Shown piece by piece: positions 1 through 7,767 of a stretch of 13,459 nt of DNA; positions within the stretch are counted from its first letter, which is position 1, and the number at the start of each line of letters is the position of its first letter. The notes under the pieces were generated by a model. The model saw nothing but the letters and a program-made list of their open reading frames with translations, searched no databases and had not been told where the DNA came from. The DNA lies in NCBI GenBank assembly GCA_934572325.1, contig CAKTKT010000049.1, positions 1-13,459 on the forward strand. Direction: 5' to 3'. The stretch is from an uncultured Oscillospiraceae bacterium. GTDB lineage: Bacteria > Bacillota > Clostridia > Oscillospirales > Oscillospiraceae. Position numbers and translations under genes: made by a program.

Positions 1-1559
1 TCGTGCATGACGGTGGTCATGTAGTCGTTGATGATGCGGCGGATCTCCATTCTGGAGACGGTGCGGCTGTCGGGCAGCGCGTGCGGCATCCAGATGGCGG
101 GGATGTTCCTGTCGCGGAACTCATCCTCGAACAGACCGTGCAGACCCTGTGCGCCCTTGCACTGAAGCTGGTCGTACATCATGACCATGTCGCAGTTGAA
201 CTTCTCCTTATACTCCCACAGCTCGAAGAAGTGCTTCATGCCGCCGACCGCCATGCGGCGCATGGGCGCCCACATATGGTACTGCGCCATATCCTCGAGG
301 CAGTGCTCGTAGGAATCGGTGCGGATGGTCATGTCGAACATGAGAGAGTCCATGTTGATAATGGTGTTCAGGCCCCAGCAGTTGTACGCCCAGGTGCACC
401 AGTTGGAGTAGTACAGCGGTGCGCACGACCACGCGATGACGCGGTGGCGCGTCTTGGGGAAGGAGTTTATCTTCCTATCAACGCACTTGGCGAGGATCTT
501 GCGGACCTTGCCGTCAACAAAGTGCCATATCGGCAGATCGCCGTACTGGCTCTGGTAGATGCGGTAGAGCGCCTGCGCAACGCCGTTGACGGGGTAGTAG
601 TCGGTCTTTGCGGCGACTTCCCACTTCTCCCACTCGAACTCCTGAAGCTTGTTTTGAGACACGATGCGCTCCTTGAGCACGTCCCAGTTGAAGGGAACGC
701 CGGTCTGATCCTCGATGAACCTCCAGCACTCCTCGAGCTCCGCCATGCAGTGCTTCTTGACGAGGGGATCGTCGAAGAGCATGGGCATGGGCAGGGCGAA
801 CAGGGGCTTGTCAAAGAACCAGTCCTGCAGAACGGAGGTCGCAACCGAGGCGTCGCACGCCTCGTTGCAGGTGATGAGCATGGGCGCGTAGTCGGGCATA
901 TCGTCGAGCACGAACAGACCGGACTCCGCCTGGCACATCGGGCACGGGTCGCCGGGCAGACCGATGGACTGCACCGCGTCGATGTAGTTGAGAACGGTGT
1001 GGGAATTGACGTGGCAGGTGACGAAGTAGGGGATCATCTCCAGCGGAACGTTCTGGAAATTGTCGCTCCAGGGGTAGAAGATGCCGCCCCAGACAGTCTC
1101 GTTATGGGCGATGGTGTGGTAGTAAGCGTCATTCTTCTTGCCGCCGTGCAGCTTCGTGTCGGCGACGAACATACGCATGAACTGCGTGATCGTCGCGTTG
1201 ACCATGCCGCGATAGTGCCATGCGGACGCTCTCAGCGCCTCGCCGCGCATACCCTCCATGCCGCGGTCGAACCAGTGCAGCACGGGCAGGTAGGTCTGAC
1301 CGACCCAGCGGTAGCGCCACACGCCCTTGGCAAAGTTGACAAGCCCGCCGTACTTCATGACGTCCATGACCATGTGGATGTAGTTATACATCCAGATATT
1401 GTAGAAGTAGTACATGGTGTCCTTGACGCCGCGCCACTCTCTGTGCTTGTAAAGTCCGGTCTTATCCTCGCGGATGTCGCCCAGACGGCGCTCGCCGTGG
1501 GGCTTGCCGTACCAGAAATCCTTAGCGAGCTTCTTGTAGTCTATGTTCTTCTTAGCCAT
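1..1559 (-). CDS. 2-hydroxyacyl-CoA dehydratase family protein, second subunit (3' end outside window)
   Basis: Probable subunit of a two-subunit Fe-S enzyme that eliminates water from 2-hydroxyacyl-CoA esters, or reduces a related thioester, in amino acid or aromatic acid fermentation. 519 residues are visible before the window edge, already longer than the roughly 375-480 usual for these subunits. The C-terminal part fits the family: a Cys-Lys-Gly-Ala-Gln-Gly segment at C467, then Asn-Ile-Pro-Ala-Ile and an Asp-Ser-Arg near residue 498, so only a short tail is probably missing. Candidate cluster cysteines include C206 and C209 (CPMC), C231, C235, C379, C388, C394 and C467. The first 160 residues are unusually rich in Trp and Tyr. 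The ATG directly follows the TAA of the upstream gene, with a GGAGGG site inside that gene's last codons, so translation is probably coupled. Substrate unknown; the activating ATPase is not in view. Confidence 0.82.
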   Translation of the reverse strand, partial: MAKKNIDYKKLAKDFWYGKPHGERRLGDIREDKTGLYKHREWRGVKDTMYYFYNIWMYNYIHMVMDVMKYGGLVNFAKGVWRYRWVGQTYLPVLHWFDRGMEGMRGEALRASAWHYRGMVNATITQFMRMFVADTKLHGGKKNDAYYHTIAHNETVWGGIFYPWSDNFQNVPLEMIPYFVTCHVNSHTVLNYIDAVQSIGLPGDPCPMCQAESGLFVLDDMPDYAPMLITCNEACDASVATSVLQDWFFDKPLFALPMPMLFDDPLVKKHCMAELEECWRFIEDQTGVPFNWDVLKERIVSQNKLQEFEWEKWEVAAKTDYYPVNGVAQALYRIYQSQYGDLPIWHFVDGKVRKILAKCVDRKINSFPKTRHRVIAWSCAPLYYSNWCTWAYNCWGLNTIINMDSLMFDMTIRTDSYEHCLEDMAQYHMWAPMRRMAVGGMKHFFELWEYKEKFNCDMVMMYDQLQCKGAQGLHGLFEDEFRDRNIPAIWMPHALPDSRTVSRMEIRRIINDYMTTVMH

Positions 1560-2771
1560 TTACTTGCCCTCCTGGATCTTCTTGATCTCGATGCTCTCGA
1601 CAAAGGCCTGGAAGCGTGTGCGAAGCTGACCGGAGGCGGAGTTTATGTATTCCTTCTCTATCGAGCACACGGGCAGACCGAAGTCACGCGGGAGAACGAC
1701 AGTGTCGATGACGCGCTCATAGCTCCAATATTCGCAGAACTTGTTGGACGCGACGATCACGCCGTCCGCCTTATACTCCTTGGCGAGGTCGGCGATGCGC
1801 TGCTTGCGGTGGCGCATGGTGTCCTGCGGCATGAAGCGCGGGCAGTTGGAGGTGTCGAGATAGTGGCGGGCGACGGCGTCGAGAGGATCCTGCCCGTCCA
1901 TGACGACGATGGGGATGCGGCTTTCGACCGCGCCGTAGCAGTAGCGGTCCGCAACGACCTCCGCGCCGCAGCTCTCGATGAGCTGGGTGAAGCCGGGGTC
2001 ATCGTTCTCCGAGCCTGCCAGCACGACCTTGCAGCGGAACGGCCAGCGCTCGTCCGGCTCGCGGGTCTTGAGCTCCTCGGCGGTCTCTCTGAGGTACGGG
2101 AGGATGAGCTCCTTGGGGCAGACCTGACTGACGAGCTGGATAACGTGGAACTCATAGCCGGTGACGGTGGGCTTGTCGAGCTTGCGGTAGTCGCCTATCT
2201 CGTTTATCAGGCGGCAGACCTCGTTGTGGCGCTCGATAGTTTTCATCAGCGCCTCGTCGCTCACGTCGATGCCGAGCTTTTCGTGCAGCGGCTCGAGCAC
2301 GTGGGCGCGAAGCTGCTCACGGAAGTGGGCGTAGCCGTTCTCGTTGTTTTTGAACGGCACGTCGGTAAACTCGCAGAAGAAGCGGTCGTTGTTGATGATG
2401 CGCATATCCTTGACGGAGTCGAGGTGCTTTTGCTGGAGATGCTCCTGGAAGCGGCAGGTGGCGGTGCAGGTCTCCGTCGCCATCTGGGCGTCGAGGAAGT
2501 TGAAGCCGCCCTCAAGCGCGCGCTCAAGGAGACTTCTGGCATAGTGGCAGACACGCGCGGACATATAGTACGTCGCAATGTCGGGGGAAGTGCAGCGCGG
2601 CGCGCGCAGACGAACTGCAAAGCAGCCGGGCAGATCGAGAAGAACTTCAGGCATGAAGTAGCAGGTGTAGCCTATCGCGTACTTGCCGTCGGCTCTCGCC
2701 TTCTGCACAAGCTCGTTGTTGGCTTCCTGAAGCAGATTCTCAAAGTAGATGAGATGCTTGAGATCTTTCAC
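1560..2771 (-). CDS. 2-hydroxyacyl-CoA dehydratase family protein, first subunit
   Basis: Predicted partner subunit (HgdB/FldC/HadC-like family) of the dehydratase encoded with the next gene. From the GTG at 2771 it is 403 residues, normal for the family. The N-terminal half has Pro-Glu near residue 41, a Cys-His-Tyr-Ala-Arg at C75, a Leu-Asp at 93-94 and cysteines C102 and C106. The C-terminal half has the family pattern Asp-Gly-Val-Ile (336-339), Lys-Phe-Cys (C346), Leu-Pro-Val-Cys-Ser-Ile-Glu and Gly-Gln-Leu-Arg-Thr-Arg (381-386). The frame stays open to an ATG at 2861, but a promoter covers those codons, whereas GTG 2771 has GGAGGG seven bases upstream, so I take the GTG. In these enzymes a separate ATPase injects one high-energy electron; that gene would have to lie beyond the left edge. 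The family is secure; lactoyl-, hydroxyisocaproyl-, phenyllactyl-, hydroxyglutaryl- or benzoyl-CoA are all possible substrates. Confidence 0.88.
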   Translation of the reverse strand: MKDLKHLIYFENLLQEANNELVQKARADGKYAIGYTCYFMPEVLLDLPGCFAVRLRAPRCTSPDIATYYMSARVCHYARSLLERALEGGFNFLDAQMATETCTATCRFQEHLQQKHLDSVKDMRIINNDRFFCEFTDVPFKNNENGYAHFREQLRAHVLEPLHEKLGIDVSDEALMKTIERHNEVCRLINEIGDYRKLDKPTVTGYEFHVIQLVSQVCPKELILPYLRETAEELKTREPDERWPFRCKVVLAGSENDDPGFTQLIESCGAEVVADRYCYGAVESRIPIVVMDGQDPLDAVARHYLDTSNCPRFMPQDTMRHRKQRIADLAKEYKADGVIVASNKFCEYWSYERVIDTVVLPRDFGLPVCSIEKEYINSASGQLRTRFQAFVESIEIKKIQEGK

Positions 2772-2832
2772 AGATGACCCTCCATATACGTTTCCATTTT
2801 TGGGCGTAAAAAGCCCATCCTTGCTGTCTCCT

Positions 2833-2861
2833 ATTTTAACAAACTGTGAATATGTTGTCAA
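2833..2861 (-). promoter_or_regulatory. Sigma-A promoter of the dehydratase operon
   Basis: On the minus strand, TTGACA (2856-2861), a 17-bp spacer and TAAAAT (2833-2838). Transcription should start near 2826, giving a leader of about 55 bases before the GTG at 2771. The leader holds a small hairpin, TGGGC/GCCCA (2801-2817), of unknown role. The -35 overlaps the 10-bp palindrome GTCAATTGAC, a possible operator. Confidence 0.8.
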
Positions 2862-2874
2862 TTGACTTTTGAAT

Positions 2875-2899
2875 AAAAGCCCCTAATTTAGGGGCTTTT
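2875..2899. terminator. Bidirectional intrinsic terminator after alaX
   Basis: A nearly perfect inverted repeat: AAAAGCCCC and GGGGCTTTT arms around an AT-rich loop. The arms supply a T-run on either strand. It sits between the alaX stop (2936) and the dehydratase promoter (2861), so its main job is probably to end the serC-serA-alaX transcript. Confidence 0.85.
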
Positions 2900-2935
2900 G
2901 TGAGCGATTTTGTTATACAATTTGCACGTATTTGT

Positions 2936-4096
2936 CTAAGCAGACGACTTTTCTACAAATTCCCGTATCATTTCGGCGGAATTGGAGGCGCGCCCCTGTA
3001 TCATTTCGGGCGTTCCGCCGCCCCTGCCGCCGACGCCGGCGTTTATCTCCCGCGCGGCGCTTCTCAGGTCGATATGGCGGCTGCCGATGATGTATCTGTA
3101 CCCCTGCGCGTCCGAGCCGGAGAACGCCGCAGCGTAGCCAGTGCACTTTTCGCTGAGAAGATTCACGAGCTCGCGCAGGGAGACCTCGTCGAGCGTGTCG
3201 TCAAAAAAGCAGAGATTGCCCTCGCACGGGGCGATACCCTCCGCGCGCAGGCGCACCGCCGCCATGCCGAGCGCGGCGAGCCTTTCGTTCATGACCTGCC
3301 GGTGCTCCAGCAGCCTTTCCACCGCCGCGCCGATCTCCCCGCGCCTTGCGCTGAGAAGCTTCGACACCGCCGTGACGCTGCGCTGCATATCGCGCACGGC
3401 ATCCAGCGCATCCATCCCGCACACGACGCTCACGCGCACGCCGCCGCGGTGGCGCACACTGTCGAGGAGCTTTATAAGCCCGATCTCGCCCGTGCGCGAA
3501 ACGTGCGGCGCACAGCAGGCGCAGCGGTCAACACCAGGTATCTCCACGATGCGCACCGCGCCCGTCAGCTCTATCTTGCTGCGGTACTCCAGCGCCGCCA
3601 GCTCCTCCGGCGCGGGGAACCACGCCCTCACCGGCAGATCGTCGCGCACGGTCTCGTTGGCGCGGCGCTCGACGTCCATCAGCTCATCCCACGGTATCTC
3701 GCGGTCAAAGTCCAGCGTCATGCACTCCGCGCCCATGTGGAAGCCCACGTTCTCCGCGCCGCAGTGCGCGTGGACGAGACCGGAGACGATATGCTCGCCG
3801 GAATGGTTCTGCATCCGCCGCCGGCGCTGCTCATAGTCCAGCGCGCAGGCATACTCCGCGCCGACGGCGAGCGGCGCATCGGTGCAATGGCGTATCTCGC
3901 CCTCGCGCTCGTGCACGTCGAGCACGCGCACAGCGCCGATGCGCCCCGTGTCGGCAAGCTGCCCGCCGCCATCGGGGAAAAACGCCGTCCTGTCGAGCAG
4001 CACGTCGTATCCGCCCTTTTCATTCACGCGGCAGTCCGTGACGCGCGCGGTAAATTCGGCGAGATGGCTGTCCTTGTAATATAGCTTTTCCGTCAT
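2936..4096 (-). CDS. alaX: Alanyl-tRNA editing protein, AlaX-L type
   Basis: A free-standing relative of the alanyl-tRNA synthetase editing domain that deacylates mischarged tRNA-Ala, chiefly Ser-tRNA-Ala, in the cytoplasm. The 386 residues hold the synthetase-like PDGGGQ segment (41-46), the zinc motif HxxxH (H98, H102), the second zinc motif CxxxH (C194, H198, in CACCAPH) and a C-terminal DHHA1 region ending in a Gly-rich GGRGGG at about 356-361. The DHHA1 part and length mark the long AlaX class. The usual CGGTH reads CCAPH here, but the Cys and His are kept. The ATG at 4096 lies 10 bases after the serA stop with a GGGGG ribosome site between, so it is the third gene of the serine operon and ends before the terminator at 2875-2899. 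Identification is firm; the link to serine supply is inferred. Confidence 0.93.
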   Translation of the reverse strand: MTEKLYYKDSHLAEFTARVTDCRVNEKGGYDVLLDRTAFFPDGGGQLADTGRIGAVRVLDVHEREGEIRHCTDAPLAVGAEYACALDYEQRRRRMQNHSGEHIVSGLVHAHCGAENVGFHMGAECMTLDFDREIPWDELMDVERRANETVRDDLPVRAWFPAPEELAALEYRSKIELTGAVRIVEIPGVDRCACCAPHVSRTGEIGLIKLLDSVRHRGGVRVSVVCGMDALDAVRDMQRSVTAVSKLLSARRGEIGAAVERLLEHRQVMNERLAALGMAAVRLRAEGIAPCEGNLCFFDDTLDEVSLRELVNLLSEKCTGYAAAFSGSDAQGYRYIIGSRHIDLRSAAREINAGVGGRGGGTPEMIQGRASNSAEMIREFVEKSSA

Positions 4097-4106
4097 GGCA
4101 CGCCCC

Positions 4107-5270
4107 CTACAGCACGCGCACGCGCAGGACGTTGTCCATCGTGCGTATCGCGTCTGCGACCTCGACGCTTATACCCTCGCCGAGGTCAACGATCGTGTAG
4201 GCGTACTCGCCGCGGGGCTTGTTTATCATGTGCTCGACGTTGATGTTCCTTTCGCTTATAAAGTCGAGTATGCGCGTGATCATTCTGGGCACGTTGCGGT
4301 GGATGACGCACAGGCGGCACACGCCCATGCGCCCGAGCGAGGCGTTGGGGAGGTTGACGGAGTTTTTTATGTTGCCGTTGAGAAGGTAATCATAAAGCTC
4401 CCGCGCCGCCATATCGGCGCAGCGATCCTCGCTCTCCGGCGTGACCGCGCCGAGATGCGGCATGGCTATCACGTTCGGCGCCTTGAGTATGACCTCGTTG
4501 GGGAAGTCCGTGACGTAGCGGCACACCTGACCGGAGCGGAGCGCCTCGGTCATCGCCGCGTCGTCCACGACCTCCGCGCGCGACTCGTTGACGATCCTCA
4601 CGCCGCGGCGCATCCTTGCGAACGCCGCGGCGTTGAGCATATGGTGCGTCGCCTCGGTATAGGGGACGTTGAGGCTTATGTAGTCGCTGCTTTGATATAT
4701 CTCGTCTATATTCTCGCACCTTATGACCTCGCGCGAGAGCTGCCACGCCGCGTCAACGGACATGAACGGGTCATAGCCGTAAACGGTCATGCCCAGCTCC
4801 AGCGCGACATTGGCGACGAGCGCGCCCACCGCGCCCAGCCCCACGACGCCGAGCGTTTTTCCCAGAAGCTCGGGACCGGAGAACATGGATTTGCCCTTCT
4901 CCACGAGCTTGGGGATCTCCTCCCCGCGGTCGGCGATGGATCTGACCCAGTCTATCGCGCCCAGCACGTCGCGCGACGCCATCACGAGCGAGCATATCTC
5001 CTGCTCCTTGACCGCCTGCGCGTTCGCGCCGGGGCTGTTGAACACGACGATGCCGCGCTCGGCGCAGTTTTCGATGGGGATGTTGTTATACCCCGCGCCC
5101 GCGCGGGCGATGCCCAGAAGCTCCGGATTAAATTCATAATCGTGCAGATCGGCGGAGCGGATGAGCATACCGTCGGGGCGCTCCTCCTCCGCGCTCACCA
5201 CGCAGCCGAGCTTTTTCAGCGTGTCCAGCCCCACGGGGGAGATGGTGTTCATCGTTTTTATCTTAAACAT
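4107..5270 (-). CDS. serA: D-3-phosphoglycerate dehydrogenase with C-terminal ACT domain
   Basis: Oxidises 3-phosphoglycerate to 3-phosphohydroxypyruvate with NAD, the first committed step of serine synthesis. The 387 residues show the Rossmann motif GLGAVG (144-149) followed by D167, catalytic Arg in NESRAEVVD (R231), Glu (E259) and His in MPHLGA (H272), and an ACT-like domain from about 318 to the end that may sense serine. The start is the ATG at 5270, with GAGGTG just upstream; it overlaps the serC stop (ATGTTTAA), so the two are translationally coupled. A TTG at 5282 would add four residues but has no better ribosome site. The common Arg-Gly after the catalytic Arg is Arg-Ala here. Other 2-hydroxyacid dehydrogenases are similar, but position next to serC settles the role. 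Confidence 0.95.
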   Translation of the reverse strand: MFKIKTMNTISPVGLDTLKKLGCVVSAEEERPDGMLIRSADLHDYEFNPELLGIARAGAGYNNIPIENCAERGIVVFNSPGANAQAVKEQEICSLVMASRDVLGAIDWVRSIADRGEEIPKLVEKGKSMFSGPELLGKTLGVVGLGAVGALVANVALELGMTVYGYDPFMSVDAAWQLSREVIRCENIDEIYQSSDYISLNVPYTEATHHMLNAAAFARMRRGVRIVNESRAEVVDDAAMTEALRSGQVCRYVTDFPNEVILKAPNVIAMPHLGAVTPESEDRCADMAARELYDYLLNGNIKNSVNLPNASLGRMGVCRLCVIHRNVPRMITRILDFISERNINVEHMINKPRGEYAYTIVDLGEGISVEVADAIRTMDNVLRVRVL

Positions 5271-6342
5271 GGCGCACCTCAAATTCCTTCATATAGTCCG
5301 CGAGCGCTCTTGCGCCCTCTATCGGCATGGCGTTGTAGAGCGATGCGCGCATCCCTCCGGCGAGCTTGTGCCCCTTTATGTTCACAAGCCCCCGCGCCGC
5401 CGCGCCATTTATAAACTCCGCGTCCAGCTCCGGCGACGGCGTGCAAAACGTCACGTTCATGTCGCTGCGCGCGCCGCGCTCGGCATGGGCGATGAAGAGC
5501 CGGCTCTCGTCGAGCACGCCGTATATCAGCCCCGCGCGCTCGCGCTTGAGCTGAGCCATCGCCTCCACGCCTCCCTGCTCGCGCAGCCACTCCAGCGTCA
5601 GCCCCAGCATATATATGCACCAGCACGGCGGGGTGTTGAGCATGGAGTTTTTTTCAATCAGCGTTTTATAGCTCATTAGCTCCGGCGTGACGTCGAGCTC
5701 CCGTCCGGCGAGGGACTTGTCTATGATGACTACCGTCAGCCCCGCGGGCGCCATGTTCTTCTGCGCTCCGGCGTAGATAAGACCGTATTTCGCCACGTCC
5801 ACGGGCTTTGAGAGAATGTCCGACGACATATCGCACACGAGCGGCGCGCACACCTCCGGCACATACTGCCACTCCGTGCCGTAGACGGTGTTGTTGGCGC
5901 AGTAGTAAAAATACTCCGCGCCCTCGCTCTCGCAGAGCTCCGACTGGGCGGGGATGCGGTCATGCCCCGTGGGGGAGGTGTCGGCGGCGATGCGCACTGT
6001 GCCGTACTTTGCCGCCTCGCGCGCCGCCTTGCCGGAGAAGCTGCCCGTCACGGCGTAGTCCGCCGTGCCGCCGCGCATAAGGTTCATCGGTATCGCAGCG
6101 AACTGAAGCGTCGCGCCGCCCTGCAAAAACAGTATCTCGTGGCTGTCGGGCACGCGAAGCGCCGCCTTCAGCGCCGCCTTTGTGCCGTCGAATATCTCCG
6201 CAAACGCCGCGCTGCGGTGGCTCATCTCCATCACGGACATACCCGTGCCGTGATAGTCGAGCATCTCCGCGCCCGCCTTTTTCAGCACGCTCTCCGGCAT
6301 GACCGACGGACCTGCCGAGAAATTATACACACGCTCGCTCAT
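5263..6342 (-). CDS. serC: Phosphoserine aminotransferase
   Basis: PLP enzyme that transfers the amino group of glutamate to 3-phosphohydroxypyruvate, giving phosphoserine, the second step of serine synthesis. The 359 residues open with the family start NFSAGPS, contain the phosphate-binding QGGATLQF segment (about 74-81), and carry the PLP lysine K195 in GAQKNMAPAG; the length is typical (about 360). The ATG at 6342 follows GGGAGGCGGTAAG, a strong ribosome site. An ATG at 6357 in the same frame lies on that site and is rejected. First gene of serC-serA-alaX, with its own promoter 32 bases upstream. The phosphatase (SerB) that would finish the pathway is not in the window. Confidence 0.96.
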   Translation of the reverse strand: MSERVYNFSAGPSVMPESVLKKAGAEMLDYHGTGMSVMEMSHRSAAFAEIFDGTKAALKAALRVPDSHEILFLQGGATLQFAAIPMNLMRGGTADYAVTGSFSGKAAREAAKYGTVRIAADTSPTGHDRIPAQSELCESEGAEYFYYCANNTVYGTEWQYVPEVCAPLVCDMSSDILSKPVDVAKYGLIYAGAQKNMAPAGLTVVIIDKSLAGRELDVTPELMSYKTLIEKNSMLNTPPCWCIYMLGLTLEWLREQGGVEAMAQLKRERAGLIYGVLDESRLFIAHAERGARSDMNVTFCTPSPELDAEFINGAAARGLVNIKGHKLAGGMRASLYNAMPIEGARALADYMKEFEVRHV

Positions 6343-6373
6343 CTTACCGCCTCCCATACTGTGTTTTCATTAG

Positions 6374-6402
6374 AATATATCTCTTTGTCAGCAAAAAGTC
6401 AA
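6374..6402 (-). promoter_or_regulatory. Sigma-A promoter of serC-serA-alaX
   Basis: On the minus strand, TTGACT (6397-6402), 17-bp spacer, TATATT (6374-6379), inside the 71-bp gap between the mtaB stop and serC. The leader would be only about 25 bases, too short for a riboswitch or T-box, so control by serine, if any, should act on initiation or on the SerA enzyme. Confidence 0.8.
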
Positions 6403-6413
6403 ATCATTATCTG

Positions 6414-7700
6414 TCAGACGAGCTCGCCCGTGAGCTCGTCCCCGTTGCGCGCGGTTATGCGCACGTCGAGCGTCCTGCCGCGCAGGTCCTCGCCCTCGGC
6501 GCGGACAAGGACATAGGTGTCGCTGTGCCCCGTAAAGCACCCGCCCTCCCGCGTCTCAAAGAGCACCGGCAAGATCTCGCCGACGGAGGCGTCGAGAAAC
6601 GCGCGCTTCATCTCCTGCGCCGCGCTCTTCGCCTCGTGTGCGCGGCGCTCCTTCACCGCGCGCGTACACTGCTCGGGCATATTGTCCGCAGGCGTGCCGG
6701 GGCGGCGGGAGTACGGAAAGACGTGCATATCCGAAAAGGCACAGCGGCGGATGAACTCCAGCGTCGCGGCGTGATCCGCCTCCGTCTCGCCGGGGAAGCC
6801 CGTGATAAGATCGCCCGTGAGCGCGCAGCCCGGGAAGTACTCGCGCAGAAGCTCCACCGCGCGGTAAAACCGCGCCGTGTCGTACTTGCGGTTCATCGCC
6901 CTGAGTGTTTTGTCGCATCCTGACTGGAGCGAGAGGTGAAAGTGCCGGCAGAGCTTCTTCGTACCTGCGAGGCGGCGGCAGAAGTCCTCCGTTATCACCG
7001 TCGGCTCAAGAGAGCCGAGGCGTATGCGCATATCCGGCGCGGCTTCGGCGCAGGCGCATATCACGTCGGCAAGCTCCGGCTTTTCCGGCAGATCGACGCC
7101 GTAGGACGCGACCTCTATCCCCGTGAGCACGAGCTCGCGGAAGCCCTCCGCGTCGAGGCGCGCCGCCTCGCGCGCCGCATCCTCCACCGGCAGCGAGCAC
7201 AGCCGCCCGCGCGTGTAGGGGATGATGCAGTACGTGCAGAAGTTGACGCACCCGTCCTGTATCTTCAGCATAGCGCGCGTCCTGCCGGACGCCGCGCCCG
7301 CGGGCAGGCGCTCTATCGCGCGGCGCTTGAACGGCTCGTCTATATTGCGGCAGCCCTCGCCCTCCGCGACGGCGCGCTCCACCGCCTCCACGAGACTTGC
7401 CCTGTCCGCCGCGCCGAATATCACGCGCGCGCCGAGGCTCTCCGCCTCGTCCGGCTCAAGCTGGGAATAGCACCCGCACACCGCCAGCACCGCGTTGGGG
7501 TTCTCGTCGCGGAGGCGGCGTATGGTCTGGCGGGATTTGCGCCCGCTCTCGGCGGTGACGGCGCAGGTGTTGACGATGACCGCGTCCGCGCTCTCGCCGG
7601 GGGCGGCGCGCTCGTGCCCGCGCTCCGCCAGAAGCGTCTCCACCGCCTGAGTCTCGTACTGGTTGACCTTGCAGCCAAGAGTGGTTATAATATATTTCAT
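6414..7700 (-). CDS. mtaB: tRNA t6A37 methylthiotransferase
   Basis: Radical-SAM enzyme that adds a methylthio group to C2 of N6-threonylcarbamoyladenosine at tRNA position 37, which helps decoding of ANN codons. Of 428 residues, the N-terminal domain binds the auxiliary cluster through C10 (TLGCKVNQYE), C46 (NTCAVT) and C77 (CGCYSQ). The radical-SAM cluster is C151, C155 and C158 in GCVNFCTYC. The SAM-binding and substrate region follows (about 180-360), with a TRAM-type RNA-binding tail from about 365. The TLGCKVNQ opening favours MtaB over MiaB or RimO. The ATG at 7700 has GGGGAG upstream. It is divergent from the cysteine desulfurase gene, whose promoter overlaps its first codons. I see no good promoter of its own; transcription runs toward serC. 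Confidence 0.94.
   Translation of the reverse strand: MKYIITTLGCKVNQYETQAVETLLAERGHERAAPGESADAVIVNTCAVTAESGRKSRQTIRRLRDENPNAVLAVCGCYSQLEPDEAESLGARVIFGAADRASLVEAVERAVAEGEGCRNIDEPFKRRAIERLPAGAASGRTRAMLKIQDGCVNFCTYCIIPYTRGRLCSLPVEDAAREAARLDAEGFRELVLTGIEVASYGVDLPEKPELADVICACAEAAPDMRIRLGSLEPTVITEDFCRRLAGTKKLCRHFHLSLQSGCDKTLRAMNRKYDTARFYRAVELLREYFPGCALTGDLITGFPGETEADHAATLEFIRRCAFSDMHVFPYSRRPGTPADNMPEQCTRAVKERRAHEAKSAAQEMKRAFLDASVGEILPVLFETREGGCFTGHSDTYVLVRAEGEDLRGRTLDVRITARNGDELTGELV
6417..6440 (-). terminator. Terminator-like hairpin overlapping the 3' end of mtaB
   Basis: A perfect 9-bp stem (GACGAGCTC and GAGCTCGTC) with a 6-base loop, coded by the last eight sense codons of mtaB, directly before its TGA. 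The following minus-strand bases are only partly T-rich, so it may be a weak terminator that reduces read-through into serC, or an RNA 3'-end stabiliser. Confidence 0.4.
7663..7691 (+). promoter_or_regulatory. Sigma-A promoter of the cysteine desulfurase gene, inside mtaB
   Basis: TTGACC (7663-7668), a 17-bp spacer and a perfect TATAAT (7686-7691) on the plus strand. The start would be near 7698, giving a leader of about 70 bases to the ATG at 7768. The box sequences lie within the first thirteen codons of the divergent mtaB. Confidence 0.78.
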
Positions 7701-7767
7701 GCCATTCTCCCCGGCGGCGGCGCATCGTGCGGCGCTGCCTCAAATCCAAGAAATGAAGTGTATGCAT

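Noticed and set aside
3..2777. A 924-codon open frame on the plus strand opposite the dehydratase genes
   Set aside because: It mirrors two genes with clear family motifs on the minus strand. Its translation is low in complexity and rich in Val, Ala, Leu, His and Asp, as expected of an antisense frame in GC-rich DNA. No ribosome site or domain is visible.
2900..5414. Plus-strand open frames (2900-4084 and 4095-5414) opposite alaX and serA
   Set aside because: They are rich in Arg, Ala and His with no recognisable motif, and lie opposite genes with intact catalytic residues. GC-rich codon use makes such shadows common.
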